Positions 8,112 to 17,571 of a stretch of DNA of 64,000 bases are shown piece by piece. Made by a program: the position numbers and the translations under genes. The notes below the pieces were generated by a model. That model saw nothing but the letters and a program-made list of their open reading frames with translations, was not told the origin of the DNA and did no database searches. This DNA comes from Roseibium sp. GTDB taxonomy: Bacteria; Pseudomonadota; Alphaproteobacteria; Rhizobiales; Stappiaceae. Numbering within the stretch: position 1 is the stretch's first letter; each line of letters starts with the position of its first letter. The stretch lies in contig JAEPNV010000006.1 in NCBI GenBank assembly GCA_017643215.1, positions 186,001-250,000 of the forward strand. Direction: 5' to 3'.

Positions 8112-9290
8112 ATGCGCATGAGCGTCACAGTCTTGAGCGCGCTGCTTGCCACGTCCGCTCTGTTCCCACCCGGTTTGACCTCGGCCGCATTGGCCCATGA
8201 TGGCGATCATCCAATTGCGGGTGAGACAGAACCGGAGACGGAAGGCCTGACCGATCAGCTTTGGGACTTGTTGCTGCCGCAGGCGGACGCTGCCGCCACG
8301 ATCGGCGTCCAGGGGAATTACCGTACGATCCGCGCGAACGGTTATCCAAACAAGGCGCCGGGCCAATTTCCGAACCGTAACAATCCGCACAGCATTTCGA
8401 AAAAGAACTACAGCCTGAAGGTCCCGCTCAACCCGACAAAGCGCGGGCGGGCGACATCAGCCAGCGGCACACCCTTCGGTATTGCGCTGAATGGCGTTCT
8501 CTTCGATCCGGCGACCGCTGAATTCTGGCAGAACAACCGGCGCTCGGAATGGAACTATGAAGCGCTGGGCGGGGCCTGCAAGCTCGGTCTGGACCGCTAC
8601 AACGCCCATGTTCAGCCCGATGGGACCTATCACTACCACAGCATTCCGACCGGTCTCCTCGCCGCCAGCGGCGGGCGCAATACCCCGGCATTGATCGGCT
8701 ATGCGGCGGATGGTTTTCCGATTTATGGACCTTATGGATACGCCGACCCGCAATCCGTGTCCGGGCTTAAGAAGCTGAAGCCGAGTTACCGGATTAAAAG
8801 CGGCACACGCTCCGGCGGTCCGGGTGGGCGCTACAACGGCAAGTTCACGCAGGACTGGGCCTATGTCGCCGGCAGCGGCGATCTCGACCAGTGCAACGGC
8901 CGTTTCGCGGTCACGCCCGAATTCCCGAATGGCACCTACCATTATGTCTTGACGGACAGTTTCCCGTTCATTCCGCGCTGCTGGATGGGATCGCCGGATT
9001 CCTCTTTCGCGCGTCTGAAATCGCGGGGAGGCCAGCGCCGGGGCGACGTGGACACCGGCGCGGATCTACAATTCGCATCTTATGGGATCGATGATGCTAC
9101 CGTCATGATCTCCGGTGATGCGGAGGACGGCTCGTTCACGCTCGCGCAGGCCGAGCCCCGGCGGCCGCGTTTCCTTTTGTTCGGCCAGCGTCCGTTGCCT
9201 CCGGACGCTGGCCGGGGACCTGGGCAGGGCCCGCCACGTGGATCCGGCGCCGGTCCACGTGGCGGGAGGTCCCCGTGTTCGGGCAGCTAG
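8112..9290 (+). CDS. YHYH domain-containing secreted protein
   Basis: The 392-residue protein has an N-terminal signal peptide (to about residue 28, ending SAALA-HDGD). The name-giving motif DGTYHYHS is at residues 170-177, and a second GTYHYVLTDSFPF lies about 110 residues later. FGIALNGVLFDP and GFPIYGPYGY are also family features. YHYH proteins are secreted and mostly uncharacterised. AGGAG precedes the ATG. The last 45 residues are Pro/Gly/Arg-rich and are encoded by DNA full of long inverted repeats, so the natural C-terminus may have been altered. Confidence 0.8.
   Translation: MRMSVTVLSALLATSALFPPGLTSAALAHDGDHPIAGETEPETEGLTDQLWDLLLPQADAAATIGVQGNYRTIRANGYPNKAPGQFPNRNNPHSISKKNYSLKVPLNPTKRGRATSASGTPFGIALNGVLFDPATAEFWQNNRRSEWNYEALGGACKLGLDRYNAHVQPDGTYHYHSIPTGLLAASGGRNTPALIGYAADGFPIYGPYGYADPQSVSGLKKLKPSYRIKSGTRSGGPGGRYNGKFTQDWAYVAGSGDLDQCNGRFAVTPEFPNGTYHYVLTDSFPFIPRCWMGSPDSSFARLKSRGGQRRGDVDTGADLQFASYGIDDATVMISGDAEDGSFTLAQAEPRRPRFLLFGQRPLPPDAGRGPGQGPPRGSGAGPRGGRSPCSGS
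9182..9274. repeat. two long adjacent inverted repeats inside the 3' end of the YHYH gene
   Basis: A 13-bp perfect stem with a 7-base loop spans 9182-9214. It is followed at once by a compound stem: 8 bp (9214-9221 with 9267-9274) plus 13 bp (9230-9242 with 9254-9266), with an 8-base bulge on one side. Both are encoded within the reading frame. Confidence 0.8.
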
Positions 9291-9296
9291 GCCGAG

Positions 9297-9383
9297 CCTG
9301 AGGCCGCAGGCTGCCTCAGGTCGTCTGATGCGGTGAGTGACGGCCATCAGAAACAATCGCGCGTCTTGACAGGCGCGCGATTG
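9297..9383. repeat. two further inverted repeats between YHYH gene and oxidoreductase
   Basis: CCTGAGGC-N8-GCCTCAGG (9297-9320) and CAATCGCGCG-N10-CGCGCGATTG (9354-9383) are perfect stems. The first may help end the YHYH transcript; neither has a good T run. Confidence 0.6.
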
Positions 9384-9430
9384 ACCCTGACCTTGCGGCG
9401 GTCTTATTCCCATGAAAGCCGCGCCGCGTC

Positions 9431-11530
9431 ATGACCCGCCACGAGCCCCAAACCGCCTTTTCAGCCTGTCCGCATGACTGCCCCTCAACCTGCGCGCTGG
9501 AGATTGACCTTCGCCCCGACGGCGGGATCGGCCGCGTCAGAGGAGCCAAGGACAACACCTATACGGCCGGCGTCATCTGCGCCAAGGTCGCCCGTTACGC
9601 GGAGCGTCTGTATCATCCGGATCGTTTGCTAAGACCGCTGCGCCGCATTGGCCGTAAAGGCGAGCGGCGCTTTGAGGAAATCTCCTGGGACGCCGCGCTT
9701 GATCTGATTGCGGAGCGGTTCCTGGCCGCTGAGGCCGAGCACGGCGCCGAAACGGTCTGGCCTTATCATTATGCTGGCACCATGGGGCTGGTTCAGCGCG
9801 ATTCCATTCACCGGTTCCGCCACGCCAAAGGCTATTCGCGCCAGTTCGACACGTTTTGCACCAATATGGCCTGGACCGGCTATGTGGCCGGCACCGGTAA
9901 ACTGGCGGGCCCGGATCCGCGCGAAATGGCGCTGTCCGATCAGATCGTCATCTGGGGCACCAATCCGGTCGCCACCCAGGTCAACGTGATGACCCATGCG
10001 ATCGCGGCCAGAAAAACCCGCGGCGCCCGGATTATTGTGGTCGACGTTTATGAGACCGACACCATGAAACAGGCCGACCTTGGCCTGATCATCAAGCCGG
10101 GCACGGACGGCGCGCTCGCCTGCGCGATCATGCATGTTCTGTTCCGGGACGGATATGCGGACCGGCCTTATCTTGACGCCTATACGGATTGCCCGGCGGC
10201 GCTTGAGGCGCATCTCGCCGCGCGGACCCCGGAATGGGCGGCCGGTCTCACGGGTTTGAGCGTTGAAAGAATTGAAGAGGCCGCGCGGCGGATCGGCGAG
10301 GTGAAGAAAACCTACTTCCGGCTCGGGTATGGTTTCACCCGCTCACGGAACGGGGCCGTTGCCATGCATGCCGCGACCTCGATCGCGGCGGTGACGGGCG
10401 CCTGGAAATACGAAGGCGGCGGCGCCTTCCACAACAACGGCGCCATATACGGCCACGACAAATCGATGATCGAGGCTCCGGAGCTGATTGATCCGGCCGT
10501 CCGGGCGCTCGATCAAAGCCTGATCGGCCGGATCCTGACCGGAGATACGGCCGCACTCCTGGGTGGGCCGCCAGTCACCGCTATGCTAATCCAGAACACC
10601 AATCCCGTGTCCGTGGCGCCAGAACAGGAGCGGGTCAAACAGGGATTTCTGCGCGAGGATCTGTTCACGGTCGTTCATGAGCAGTTCATGACCGAGACGG
10701 CGGAGATGGCCGATATCGTGCTGCCGGCGACCCAGTTCCTGGAGCATGACGACATCTACAAGGGCGGTGGCCATCAACATCTCATGCTGGGGCCGAAGGT
10801 GACCGATCCGCCGTCCGGACCGCGCGAGAACCTTTATGTCCTCAATGCACTGGCCAAGCGGCTGGGCGCGAAGGATCATCCCGGTTTTCATATGACCGCC
10901 CGTGAACACATAGACTGGATGCTGAAATCTTCAGGCTACGGCTCGCTTGAGACACTGGAGGACAGCCGCTGGATTGACCTGCAGCCTGATTTCGAAACCT
11001 CGCACTACCTGAGCGGCTTCGGGCACGCGGACGGTAAATACCATTTCCGGCCCGATTGGGGAAAAAGCGCATCGCCCAACAAGCCCGCCGGTGATCCGAT
11101 GGGGCCATGGCGGACCATGCCGGACCTGCCGGATCATTGGGACAGCATCGAGCATACCGACTTGCAGCATCCGTTCCGATTGGTGACGGCGCCGGCCCGG
11201 TCGTTCCTGAACTCGACTTTCAACGAAACGGAAAGCTCGCGGAAAAGGGAAAAACGGCCGGAAGTCTGGATCCGCCCACAAGATGCCGCGAAATACAAGA
11301 TCGCCGACGGCGCACATGTGAAAATGGGCAACGCTCGCGGTGTGGTCACGCTGCATGCACGGTATGTCGACACCATCGCGCCGGGAACGGTGGTCTCCGA
11401 GGGGCTTTGGCCAAATAGCGCGTTTGAAGATGGTAAAGGGATCAACACCCTGACCGGCGCCGATCCGGTCGCGCCCTATGGCGGCGCGGCGTTTCACGAT
11501 ACGGCGGTGTGGCTCAGGGCGATGGACTAA
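9431..11530 (+). CDS. molybdopterin-dependent oxidoreductase
   Basis: The 699-residue protein belongs to the DMSO reductase / formate dehydrogenase superfamily. Near the N-terminus Cys13, Cys17, Cys21 and Cys50 (CPHDCPSTC and GVICAK) form a ferredoxin-type [4Fe-4S] site. The middle holds molybdopterin-binding segments (FDTFCTNMAWTGY, IWGTNPVATQ), and the last 120 residues form the dinucleotide-binding domain. There is no Tat or Sec signal, so it should be cytoplasmic. No partner subunit is adjacent, and the substrate is not predictable. The stop overlaps the convergent purN stop by a few bases. Confidence 0.85.
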   Translation: MTRHEPQTAFSACPHDCPSTCALEIDLRPDGGIGRVRGAKDNTYTAGVICAKVARYAERLYHPDRLLRPLRRIGRKGERRFEEISWDAALDLIAERFLAAEAEHGAETVWPYHYAGTMGLVQRDSIHRFRHAKGYSRQFDTFCTNMAWTGYVAGTGKLAGPDPREMALSDQIVIWGTNPVATQVNVMTHAIAARKTRGARIIVVDVYETDTMKQADLGLIIKPGTDGALACAIMHVLFRDGYADRPYLDAYTDCPAALEAHLAARTPEWAAGLTGLSVERIEEAARRIGEVKKTYFRLGYGFTRSRNGAVAMHAATSIAAVTGAWKYEGGGAFHNNGAIYGHDKSMIEAPELIDPAVRALDQSLIGRILTGDTAALLGGPPVTAMLIQNTNPVSVAPEQERVKQGFLREDLFTVVHEQFMTETAEMADIVLPATQFLEHDDIYKGGGHQHLMLGPKVTDPPSGPRENLYVLNALAKRLGAKDHPGFHMTAREHIDWMLKSSGYGSLETLEDSRWIDLQPDFETSHYLSGFGHADGKYHFRPDWGKSASPNKPAGDPMGPWRTMPDLPDHWDSIEHTDLQHPFRLVTAPARSFLNSTFNETESSRKREKRPEVWIRPQDAAKYKIADGAHVKMGNARGVVTLHARYVDTIAPGTVVSEGLWPNSAFEDGKGINTLTGADPVAPYGGAAFHDTAVWLRAMD

Positions 11531-12186
11531 GCCTGTGGCCAGGTGAGGGCGTTCGGTATCACTTCCGTCGTGCCGCTCACTTGCACCGAATAGCCTTTCA
11601 CCTTGGCGCGGCCGGTCGCCACGAAGGCCAGCGCGTCGGGAAAGATCTTGTGTTCGATCTCAAGGACGCGGGCGGCGAGTGTCTCTGGCGTGTCCGTATC
11701 AAGCACCGGTACAGCGCCTTGCAGGATGATCGGACCGTCATCCATGTCCGCCGATACGAAATGCACTGTCGCGCCATGGATCTTGACGCCTTCTTCCAGC
11801 GCCCGCTCATGTGTCGACAGACCCTTGAAGGAGGGCAACAACGCGGGGTGAATGTTGATCATCCGGTTGGCCCAGGCGTTGACGAACCACGGGGTTAAAA
11901 GGCGCATGAACCCGGCGAGCGCCACGATTTCGATCCGGTGGTCGGCGAGAACGGCGTGAAGCGCTTTTTCGAAGGCTTCGCGGTCACCTGCGAATTTCTT
12001 GTGATCGACCGTGGCGGTCGCGATGCCGAATTCTTCAGCGCGCGCAAGCCCGGCCGCGTCCGGCACGTTCGAAACGACCAGTGCGATTTCGGCCGGATAG
12101 GCCGGATCAAGTGCGGCCGAAATCAGCGCCGACATGTTCGTTCCCCGCCCGGAAATCAATACGGCGGTGCGTTTGCGGCTGCTCAT
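11527..12186 (-). CDS. purN: phosphoribosylglycinamide formyltransferase
   Basis: The 219-residue enzyme transfers the formyl group of 10-formyl-THF to GAR, the third step of purine synthesis. [11 protein letters not shown] binds the phosphate. The catalytic triad is visible as Asn111 and His113 in [12 protein letters not shown] and an Asp at about 149-150 in the DMDDGPII loop. Length is typical. The ATG overlaps the purM stop (ATGA), so purM and purN form one coupled operon. Confidence 0.96.
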   Translation of the reverse strand: MSSRKRTAVLISGRGTNMSALISAALDPAYPAEIALVVSNVPDAAGLARAEEFGIATATVDHKKFAGDREAFEKALHAVLADHRIEIVALAGFMRLLTPWFVNAWANRMINIHPALLPSFKGLSTHERALEEGVKIHGATVHFVSADMDDGPIILQGAVPVLDTDTPETLAARVLEIEHKIFPDALAFVATGRAKVKGYSVQVSGTTEVIPNALTWPQA

Positions 12187-13280
12187 GGCCGAAGGTCCAG
12201 AGCGCCGGAAAAACTAACCGGTACGTCTTTGTGTCCTTCAATCTGTCCAAGGCGCATGACGGTTTCACCGGCGTCTGCGAGCGCCCTGGTCACGGCGCTT
12301 TCCAGCGTTGGATCGACCACAACGACCATACCAATGCCGCAATTGAAGGTGCGCAGCATTTCGTTTTCTGCGACGCCGCCGGCCGCCGCCAGCCACTTGA
12401 ACACGCTTGGCACGTCAATTTCACTCAAATCGATCGCCGCGCTGACACCGTCCGGCAACACGCGTGGAAGGTTTTCCGGAAGGCCGCCTCCGGTGATGTG
12501 GGCGAGCGCCTTGATGCCCTGCGTCTGTTTCAATGCGTGGAGCAAAGGGTTGACGTAAATCCGGGTTGGCTCCATCAGGGCGGTTCCAAGCGACCGGCCG
12601 CCATCGAACGGCGCGGGCGATGACCATTCAAGACCCGTGAGTTCGACGATCTTGCGGACCATCGAATAGCCATTTGAGTGGACGCCTGATGAGGCAAGGC
12701 CGAGCAGGACGTCGCCCTCCGCAATGTCGGCCCGTGGCAACAGGCCGCCGCGTTCCGCCGCACCGACCGCAAAACCGGCAAGATCATAATCCCCGGCCGC
12801 ATACATGCCCGGCATTTCCGCCGTTTCGCCGCCAATCAATGCGGCGCCCGCCTGACGGCAGCCGTCGGCAATCCCGGCCACCACATCGGCTGCCGTTTCG
12901 ACATCCAGCGCGCCGGTCGCGAAATAATCGAGAAAAAACAGGGGTTCGGCGCCTTGAACCACAAGGTCGTTGACGCACATAGCCACCAGGTCGATGCCGA
13001 CGGTGCGATGCTCTCCTGTCTCGATGGCGATCTTCAATTTTGTGCCGACACCATCGTTGGCCGCCACCAGAATCGGGTCTTTGAATCCGGCGCCCTTCAG
13101 ATCGAACAGGCCGCCAAAACCGCCGATGTCGCTGTCGGCGCCCGGCCGTGCCGTGGCCTTGACCAAGGGCGCGATTTTTTTCACCAGCGCGTTGCCCGCA
13201 TCGATATCGACCCCGGCGGCGGCATAGGTCAGGCCGTTGGAGGTTTGGCCGGCCTTTGGGGGGGACGCGTCCTGGCTCAT
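12183..13280 (-). CDS. purM: phosphoribosylformylglycinamidine cyclo-ligase
   Basis: The 365-residue enzyme (AIR synthetase) closes the imidazole ring with ATP in purine synthesis. [43 protein letters not shown] and [12 protein letters not shown] are family hallmarks of the PurM fold. The start is ATG 13280 (MSQDASPPK), preceded by GGAGAG. A farther upstream ATG adds unrelated residues. It is coupled to purN by a four-base overlap. Confidence 0.96.
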   Translation of the reverse strand: MSQDASPPKAGQTSNGLTYAAAGVDIDAGNALVKKIAPLVKATARPGADSDIGGFGGLFDLKGAGFKDPILVAANDGVGTKLKIAIETGEHRTVGIDLVAMCVNDLVVQGAEPLFFLDYFATGALDVETAADVVAGIADGCRQAGAALIGGETAEMPGMYAAGDYDLAGFAVGAAERGGLLPRADIAEGDVLLGLASSGVHSNGYSMVRKIVELTGLEWSSPAPFDGGRSLGTALMEPTRIYVNPLLHALKQTQGIKALAHITGGGLPENLPRVLPDGVSAAIDLSEIDVPSVFKWLAAAGGVAENEMLRTFNCGIGMVVVVDPTLESAVTRALADAGETVMRLGQIEGHKDVPVSFSGALDLRP

Positions 13281-13466
13281 GGTCGGCTCTCCGGGCATAG
13301 CGGCAAATTGGTCTGCGCCGCGCATACAGGCTGATGCGGCTGAAAACAAGAGCCGAGGCATCCACGCTCGCCCAGGCGTGTTCTATGTTAGGTCTCTTGA
13401 CCACATCCCAGCAGGGCCTCTAATTGCCGCACAACACCCCGCGTTCGGTCTACCGTGAGAACATCC

Positions 13467-14576
13467 ATGTCACTGCGCCGCCAAGTCCAGTTCTGGCTCC
13501 TGTCACTGGCCGCATTCATCGCCTTCATGTGGGTGTTTTCGGCCGTCCTATTGCCATTTGTTGCCGGCATGGCCGTTGCCTACCTGCTGGACCCGGTCTG
13601 CGACCGTCTGGAAAAGCTCGGCATGGCGCGGCTTTGGGCAACGCTGACGATCTTGTTCGGGTTCATCTTTATCCTGGTGTTGTTTTTCCTTTTGATCCTT
13701 CCCGTCCTGGGCAACCAGCTTGCCGGCTTTCTGGAGCGGTTTCCCGATCTGGTCCGGAGCCTGCAGGATCTGCTCAGCCGGGACTTGATCGACCGTGTCG
13801 CGGCGGCCGCTGGAATGAGTGCGGAGGATTTACAGTCCTCGTTCACCAATTTGCTGGGGCAGGGCGCAAGTTGGATCGGCCGGTTGGCGCAATCGGTGTG
13901 GAGCGGCGGACAAGCGCTTTTGTCCATATTGTCCCTCTTTGTCATCACGCCGGTCGTGGCGTTTTACCTGTTGCTCGACTGGGACCACATGGTCGCCCGG
14001 ATCGACAATTGGCTGCCGCGCGATCACGTCGCCGAGATTCGCGGCCTGGCGGCGGAAATGGACCGTGCGGTGGCCGGATTTGTCCGCGGGCAGGTGTCGG
14101 TCTGCGTCATCCTTGGGACGTTTTACGCGATTGGCCTCGGGCTTATTGGGTTGAATTTCGGATTGCTCATCGGGATGGGGGCTGGATTGGTCAGCTTCAT
14201 TCCTTTCGTCGGGGCCGGGCTCGGCTTTCTCGTTTCGCTGGGAGTGGCGCTTGTCCAGTTCTGGCCGGACTGGCCATGGATCCTCGCCGTTGCCGCTGTT
14301 TTTGCGGTCGGCCAGTTTCTGGAAGGCAACATTCTCCAACCGAAGCTGGTCGGCGACAGCACCGGTCTGCATCCTGTCACGCTGATGTTTGCGCTGTTTG
14401 CGTTCGGATACCTGTTCGGGTTTGTGGGCATGTTGATCGCCGTACCCGCCGCTGCCATGATCGGCGTGCTTGCGCGGTTCGCGCTCAGGCAATATCTGGC
14501 CAGTCCGGTCTATACCGGAACCCGCCGCAACATGACCGCCCCGGATGACCAGCGCCCCTTTGACGAACATGGCTGA
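13467..14576 (+). CDS. AI-2E family membrane permease
   Basis: The 369-residue integral membrane protein of the AI-2E exporter / PerM family has about seven hydrophobic segments (for example FWLLSLAAFIAFMWVF near the start, ILFGFIFILVLFFLLILPVL, and the C-terminal FALFAFGYLFGFVGMLIAVP). The PKLVGDSTGLHPV motif is typical. Family members move autoinducer-2, ions or other solutes, and the substrate here is unknown. Start ATG 13467 is preferred to GTG 13455. It is transcribed away from purM and leads into hdaA with a small overlap. Confidence 0.82.
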   Translation: MSLRRQVQFWLLSLAAFIAFMWVFSAVLLPFVAGMAVAYLLDPVCDRLEKLGMARLWATLTILFGFIFILVLFFLLILPVLGNQLAGFLERFPDLVRSLQDLLSRDLIDRVAAAAGMSAEDLQSSFTNLLGQGASWIGRLAQSVWSGGQALLSILSLFVITPVVAFYLLLDWDHMVARIDNWLPRDHVAEIRGLAAEMDRAVAGFVRGQVSVCVILGTFYAIGLGLIGLNFGLLIGMGAGLVSFIPFVGAGLGFLVSLGVALVQFWPDWPWILAVAAVFAVGQFLEGNILQPKLVGDSTGLHPVTLMFALFAFGYLFGFVGMLIAVPAAAMIGVLARFALRQYLASPVYTGTRRNMTAPDDQRPFDEHG

Positions 14577-15249
14577 GCCTCCTCGCCAATTGCCGTTGAA
14601 CCTTCCGCATGAATCCGCCCTTGGCCGGGAGGATTATCTGGTCGGGAAATCGAACCAAGCTGCGTTCGAACTTTTGCAGAGTTGGCCGCATTGGCCATCG
14701 CCGGTCGTGGTGCTGGCCGGACCTGTGGGCTCCGGCAAGACACATCTTGTGGAGGCATTCCGGGCCGAAGCGAATGCTGCGGTTCTTAGTGCGAGAGCGC
14801 TCTCCAGCGAGAAAGTGCCTGCGCTCATTGCCGCGGACGCGGTCGTTTTGGAGGACGCGCATGAGGGATTTGACCAAACCGCTTTGTTTCATCTTCTCAA
14901 TGCGGCACGCCAGTCCGGCGTCAAGGTCCTAATCACCAGCCGCACCTGGCCTCAGGCCTGGCAGATCACATTGCCCGATCTGTCCTCGCGCCTGCGCGCG
15001 GCAACGCCCGTTGAAATCCTCGAACCGGACGACGAGCTTTTACGGCAGGTTCTGGTCAAGTTGTTTGCGGATCGCCAGCTCGCCGTAGACCTTGGCGTTG
15101 TTGACTATATCGTCGTGCGTATGGAACGGTCTGTGGACGTGGCCATTCGTGCGGTTGAGGCGATTGACCAGGAGGCGCTGGCCGGCCGTGTCAAGATCAC
15201 CAAGCCGCTCGCAGGCCGGGTTCTGGAAACGGTTCAAAAGAGCGTTTAG
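14569..15249 (+). CDS. hdaA: HdaA-like regulatory inactivator of DnaA
   Basis: The 226-residue protein has a DnaA-type AAA+ domain without the DNA-binding domain IV. An N-terminal QLPLNL (residues 7-12) is a beta-clamp binding motif as in Hda. Walker A is GPVGSGKTHL. Hda proteins sit on the DNA-loaded clamp and stimulate ATP hydrolysis by DnaA, limiting re-initiation. ATG 14569 overlaps the AI-2E stop. ATG 14545 in the same frame is an alternative start. The position between AI-2E and ppk is the usual rhizobial order. Confidence 0.85.
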   Translation: MAEPPRQLPLNLPHESALGREDYLVGKSNQAAFELLQSWPHWPSPVVVLAGPVGSGKTHLVEAFRAEANAAVLSARALSSEKVPALIAADAVVLEDAHEGFDQTALFHLLNAARQSGVKVLITSRTWPQAWQITLPDLSSRLRAATPVEILEPDDELLRQVLVKLFADRQLAVDLGVVDYIVVRMERSVDVAIRAVEAIDQEALAGRVKITKPLAGRVLETVQKSV

Positions 15250-15332
15250 GACGCACGGCGGATGCATCGGCATCAACGGGAGCAAAAGGCTGAAAGCTAT
15301 GAACAAAATCGTGATCCGGGAAAGCGATTTCG

Positions 15333-17570
15333 ATGGCTGAGGAAACGGCCGTGACCGAGACGGTCGACCTGTCCAATCCCTTGGAGGCGGCAAGCGAAGC
15401 GCCAAATTCCGTAATACATGGCGCTGATGAGGCCGGCCATGACCTGTCCGCGTCCCCTGCGCGGTTCATGAATCGAGAACTCTCCTGGTTGCAGTTCAAT
15501 CACCGCGTCCTTGAGGAAGCGATGAATCGCAACCATCCTCTGCTCGAGCGGCTAAGGTTCCTGTCCATCTCGGCGAACAATCTCGACGAGTTCTTCATGG
15601 TCCGTGTGGCCGGGCTGCGCGGCCAGCAGCGTGCGGATGTCACGAACCTTTCCGACGACGGTCTGACACCCACCGAACAGCTTCACAAGATCAGCGCCGC
15701 GGTCCGAAAGCTTCAGGACTCCCAGCAGCGGATCTGGGGCGAATTGCGGACCGAGATTGCTGAATATGGCATCCAAATCCTTCACGGCGACACGCTCGAC
15801 ACTGAGGATATGCAGTGGTTGGAAGATCACTTCCTGGCCTATATCTTTCCGGTGCTGACGCCGTTGGCGATCGATCCGGCGCATCCGTTCCCCTTCATTC
15901 CCAATCTTGGCTTTTCGATCGTTTTTGAACTTGTGCCAAGCACGGGCGGGCGTGATCTGATTGCCTTGTTGCGCATTCCAGGCCAGGTCGAGCGCTTTGT
16001 CCGTCTACCTGACGCCGCGGACGGCGCGGCGCGGTTCATTGCTGTTGAAAAGGTCGTCGGACTGTTTATCGGCCGGCTGTTCCCCGGTTACGAAATCCGC
16101 GGCAAGGGCGCGTTTCGCGTCATTCGCGACAGCGATCTTGAAATTGAGGAGGAAGCTGAAGACCTGGTGCGGTTGTTTGAGAGCGCGTTGAAGCGCCGCC
16201 GCCGCGGTTCGGTCATACGCTTGGAGATCCAGGAAACCACGCCGCCCTCGCTGCTTGAGTTCGTGGCGGACGCGCTGGATGTGGCCGATCAGGAGATCTT
16301 TCTGGCCAACGGTCTATTGGCCCTTAACAACCTGTCTCAGGTGGTCGATCTGGAGCGTTCGGATCTCAAGTTCCCGCCCTATACAGCCCGGTTCCCCGAG
16401 CGGATCCGGGAACATGGCGGCAATTGTTTCGCGGCGATCCACCAGAAGGACATCATTGTCCAACACCCGTACGAATCGTTCGACGTCGTCGTTCAGTATT
16501 TGCGCCAGGCCGCGCAAGACCCGGATGTGGTGGCGATCAAACAGACGCTCTATCGGACGTCCAACAACTCGCCGATCGTCAAGGCGCTTGCCGAAGCGGC
16601 CGAAGCCGGCAAATCCGTGACCGCGCTGGTGGAACTGAAGGCACGGTTCGACGAAGCCGCCAACATCAAGTGGGCGCGGGACCTGGAGCGCGCGGGGGTC
16701 CAGGTTGTCTTTGGCTTTATCGAGTTGAAGACTCACTCCAAGCTGTCGATGGTGGTCAAGCGCGAGCACGGCCAGCTCAAGACCTACTGCCATATCGGCA
16801 CCGGCAACTACCATCCGATCACTGCACGGATTTACGAGGACTTGTCGTTTTTTACCGACGATCCAGAAATCGCCACGGACGCCGCACGGGTGTTCAACTA
16901 TATCACGGGGTACGCCGAGCCGGCGGAGCTGAAGCATTTGATGGTTTCGCCGGTCAATCTGCGGTCCAAAATGCTGGAATTGACCGCCGCGGAAATCGGC
17001 CACGCGAAAGCTGGCCGCCCGGCGCAGATCTGGATGAAGATGAATTCCCTCGTCGATCCGGAGATCATTGACACGCTCTACGAAGCCAGTCAGGCCGGCG
17101 TGCAGATCGATCTTGTCATTCGCGGGATCTGTTGCCTCAGGCCGGGGATCCCGGGGCTATCCGACAACATCCGGGCCAAATCGATTGTCGGACGATTTTT
17201 GGAACATTCGCGCATCTTTTGCTTCGGCAATGGCCATGGGCTTCCCTCACCGCAGGCACATGTGTATATCGGCTCCGCCGACATGATGCCGCGGAACATC
17301 GACCGGCGTGTTGAGGTGCTTGTGCCATTGTTGACATCCACCGTTCACGAACAGGTTCTGGACCAGATCATGGTTGCGAATTTGAAGGACAATCAGCAGA
17401 GCTGGCGCATTCTTCCGGACGGCGGCCATGAGCGCGTCGTGCCGCAGGCCAATGAAGAACCGTTCAATGCGCACCAGTACTTCATGACCAATCCGTCCCT
17501 CTCCGGGCGCGGCAAATCGCTCAAAGACGACCGGCCCCGGCCCTTTGTAGAGCGCCCAAAACGGGGGTGA
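15333..17570 (+). CDS. ppk: polyphosphate kinase 1
   Basis: The 745-residue enzyme makes inorganic polyphosphate from ATP through a phosphohistidine. It begins after a 40-residue extension with [19 protein letters not shown]. The phospholipase-D-like halves contain [12 protein letters not shown] (catalytic His), [11 protein letters not shown] and [14 protein letters not shown]. Length is normal. It is followed one base later by ppx, a standard pairing of polyphosphate synthesis and breakdown. Confidence 0.96.
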   Translation: MAEETAVTETVDLSNPLEAASEAPNSVIHGADEAGHDLSASPARFMNRELSWLQFNHRVLEEAMNRNHPLLERLRFLSISANNLDEFFMVRVAGLRGQQRADVTNLSDDGLTPTEQLHKISAAVRKLQDSQQRIWGELRTEIAEYGIQILHGDTLDTEDMQWLEDHFLAYIFPVLTPLAIDPAHPFPFIPNLGFSIVFELVPSTGGRDLIALLRIPGQVERFVRLPDAADGAARFIAVEKVVGLFIGRLFPGYEIRGKGAFRVIRDSDLEIEEEAEDLVRLFESALKRRRRGSVIRLEIQETTPPSLLEFVADALDVADQEIFLANGLLALNNLSQVVDLERSDLKFPPYTARFPERIREHGGNCFAAIHQKDIIVQHPYESFDVVVQYLRQAAQDPDVVAIKQTLYRTSNNSPIVKALAEAAEAGKSVTALVELKARFDEAANIKWARDLERAGVQVVFGFIELKTHSKLSMVVKREHGQLKTYCHIGTGNYHPITARIYEDLSFFTDDPEIATDAARVFNYITGYAEPAELKHLMVSPVNLRSKMLELTAAEIGHAKAGRPAQIWMKMNSLVDPEIIDTLYEASQAGVQIDLVIRGICCLRPGIPGLSDNIRAKSIVGRFLEHSRIFCFGNGHGLPSPQAHVYIGSADMMPRNIDRRVEVLVPLLTSTVHEQVLDQIMVANLKDNQQSWRILPDGGHERVVPQANEEPFNAHQYFMTNPSLSGRGKSLKDDRPRPFVERPKRG

Positions 17571-17571
17571 C

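Noticed and set aside
7377..8390. 337-residue minus-strand frame across ndk
   Set aside because: It runs antisense through ndk, its terminator and the YHYH start and has no recognisable domain or ribosome site.
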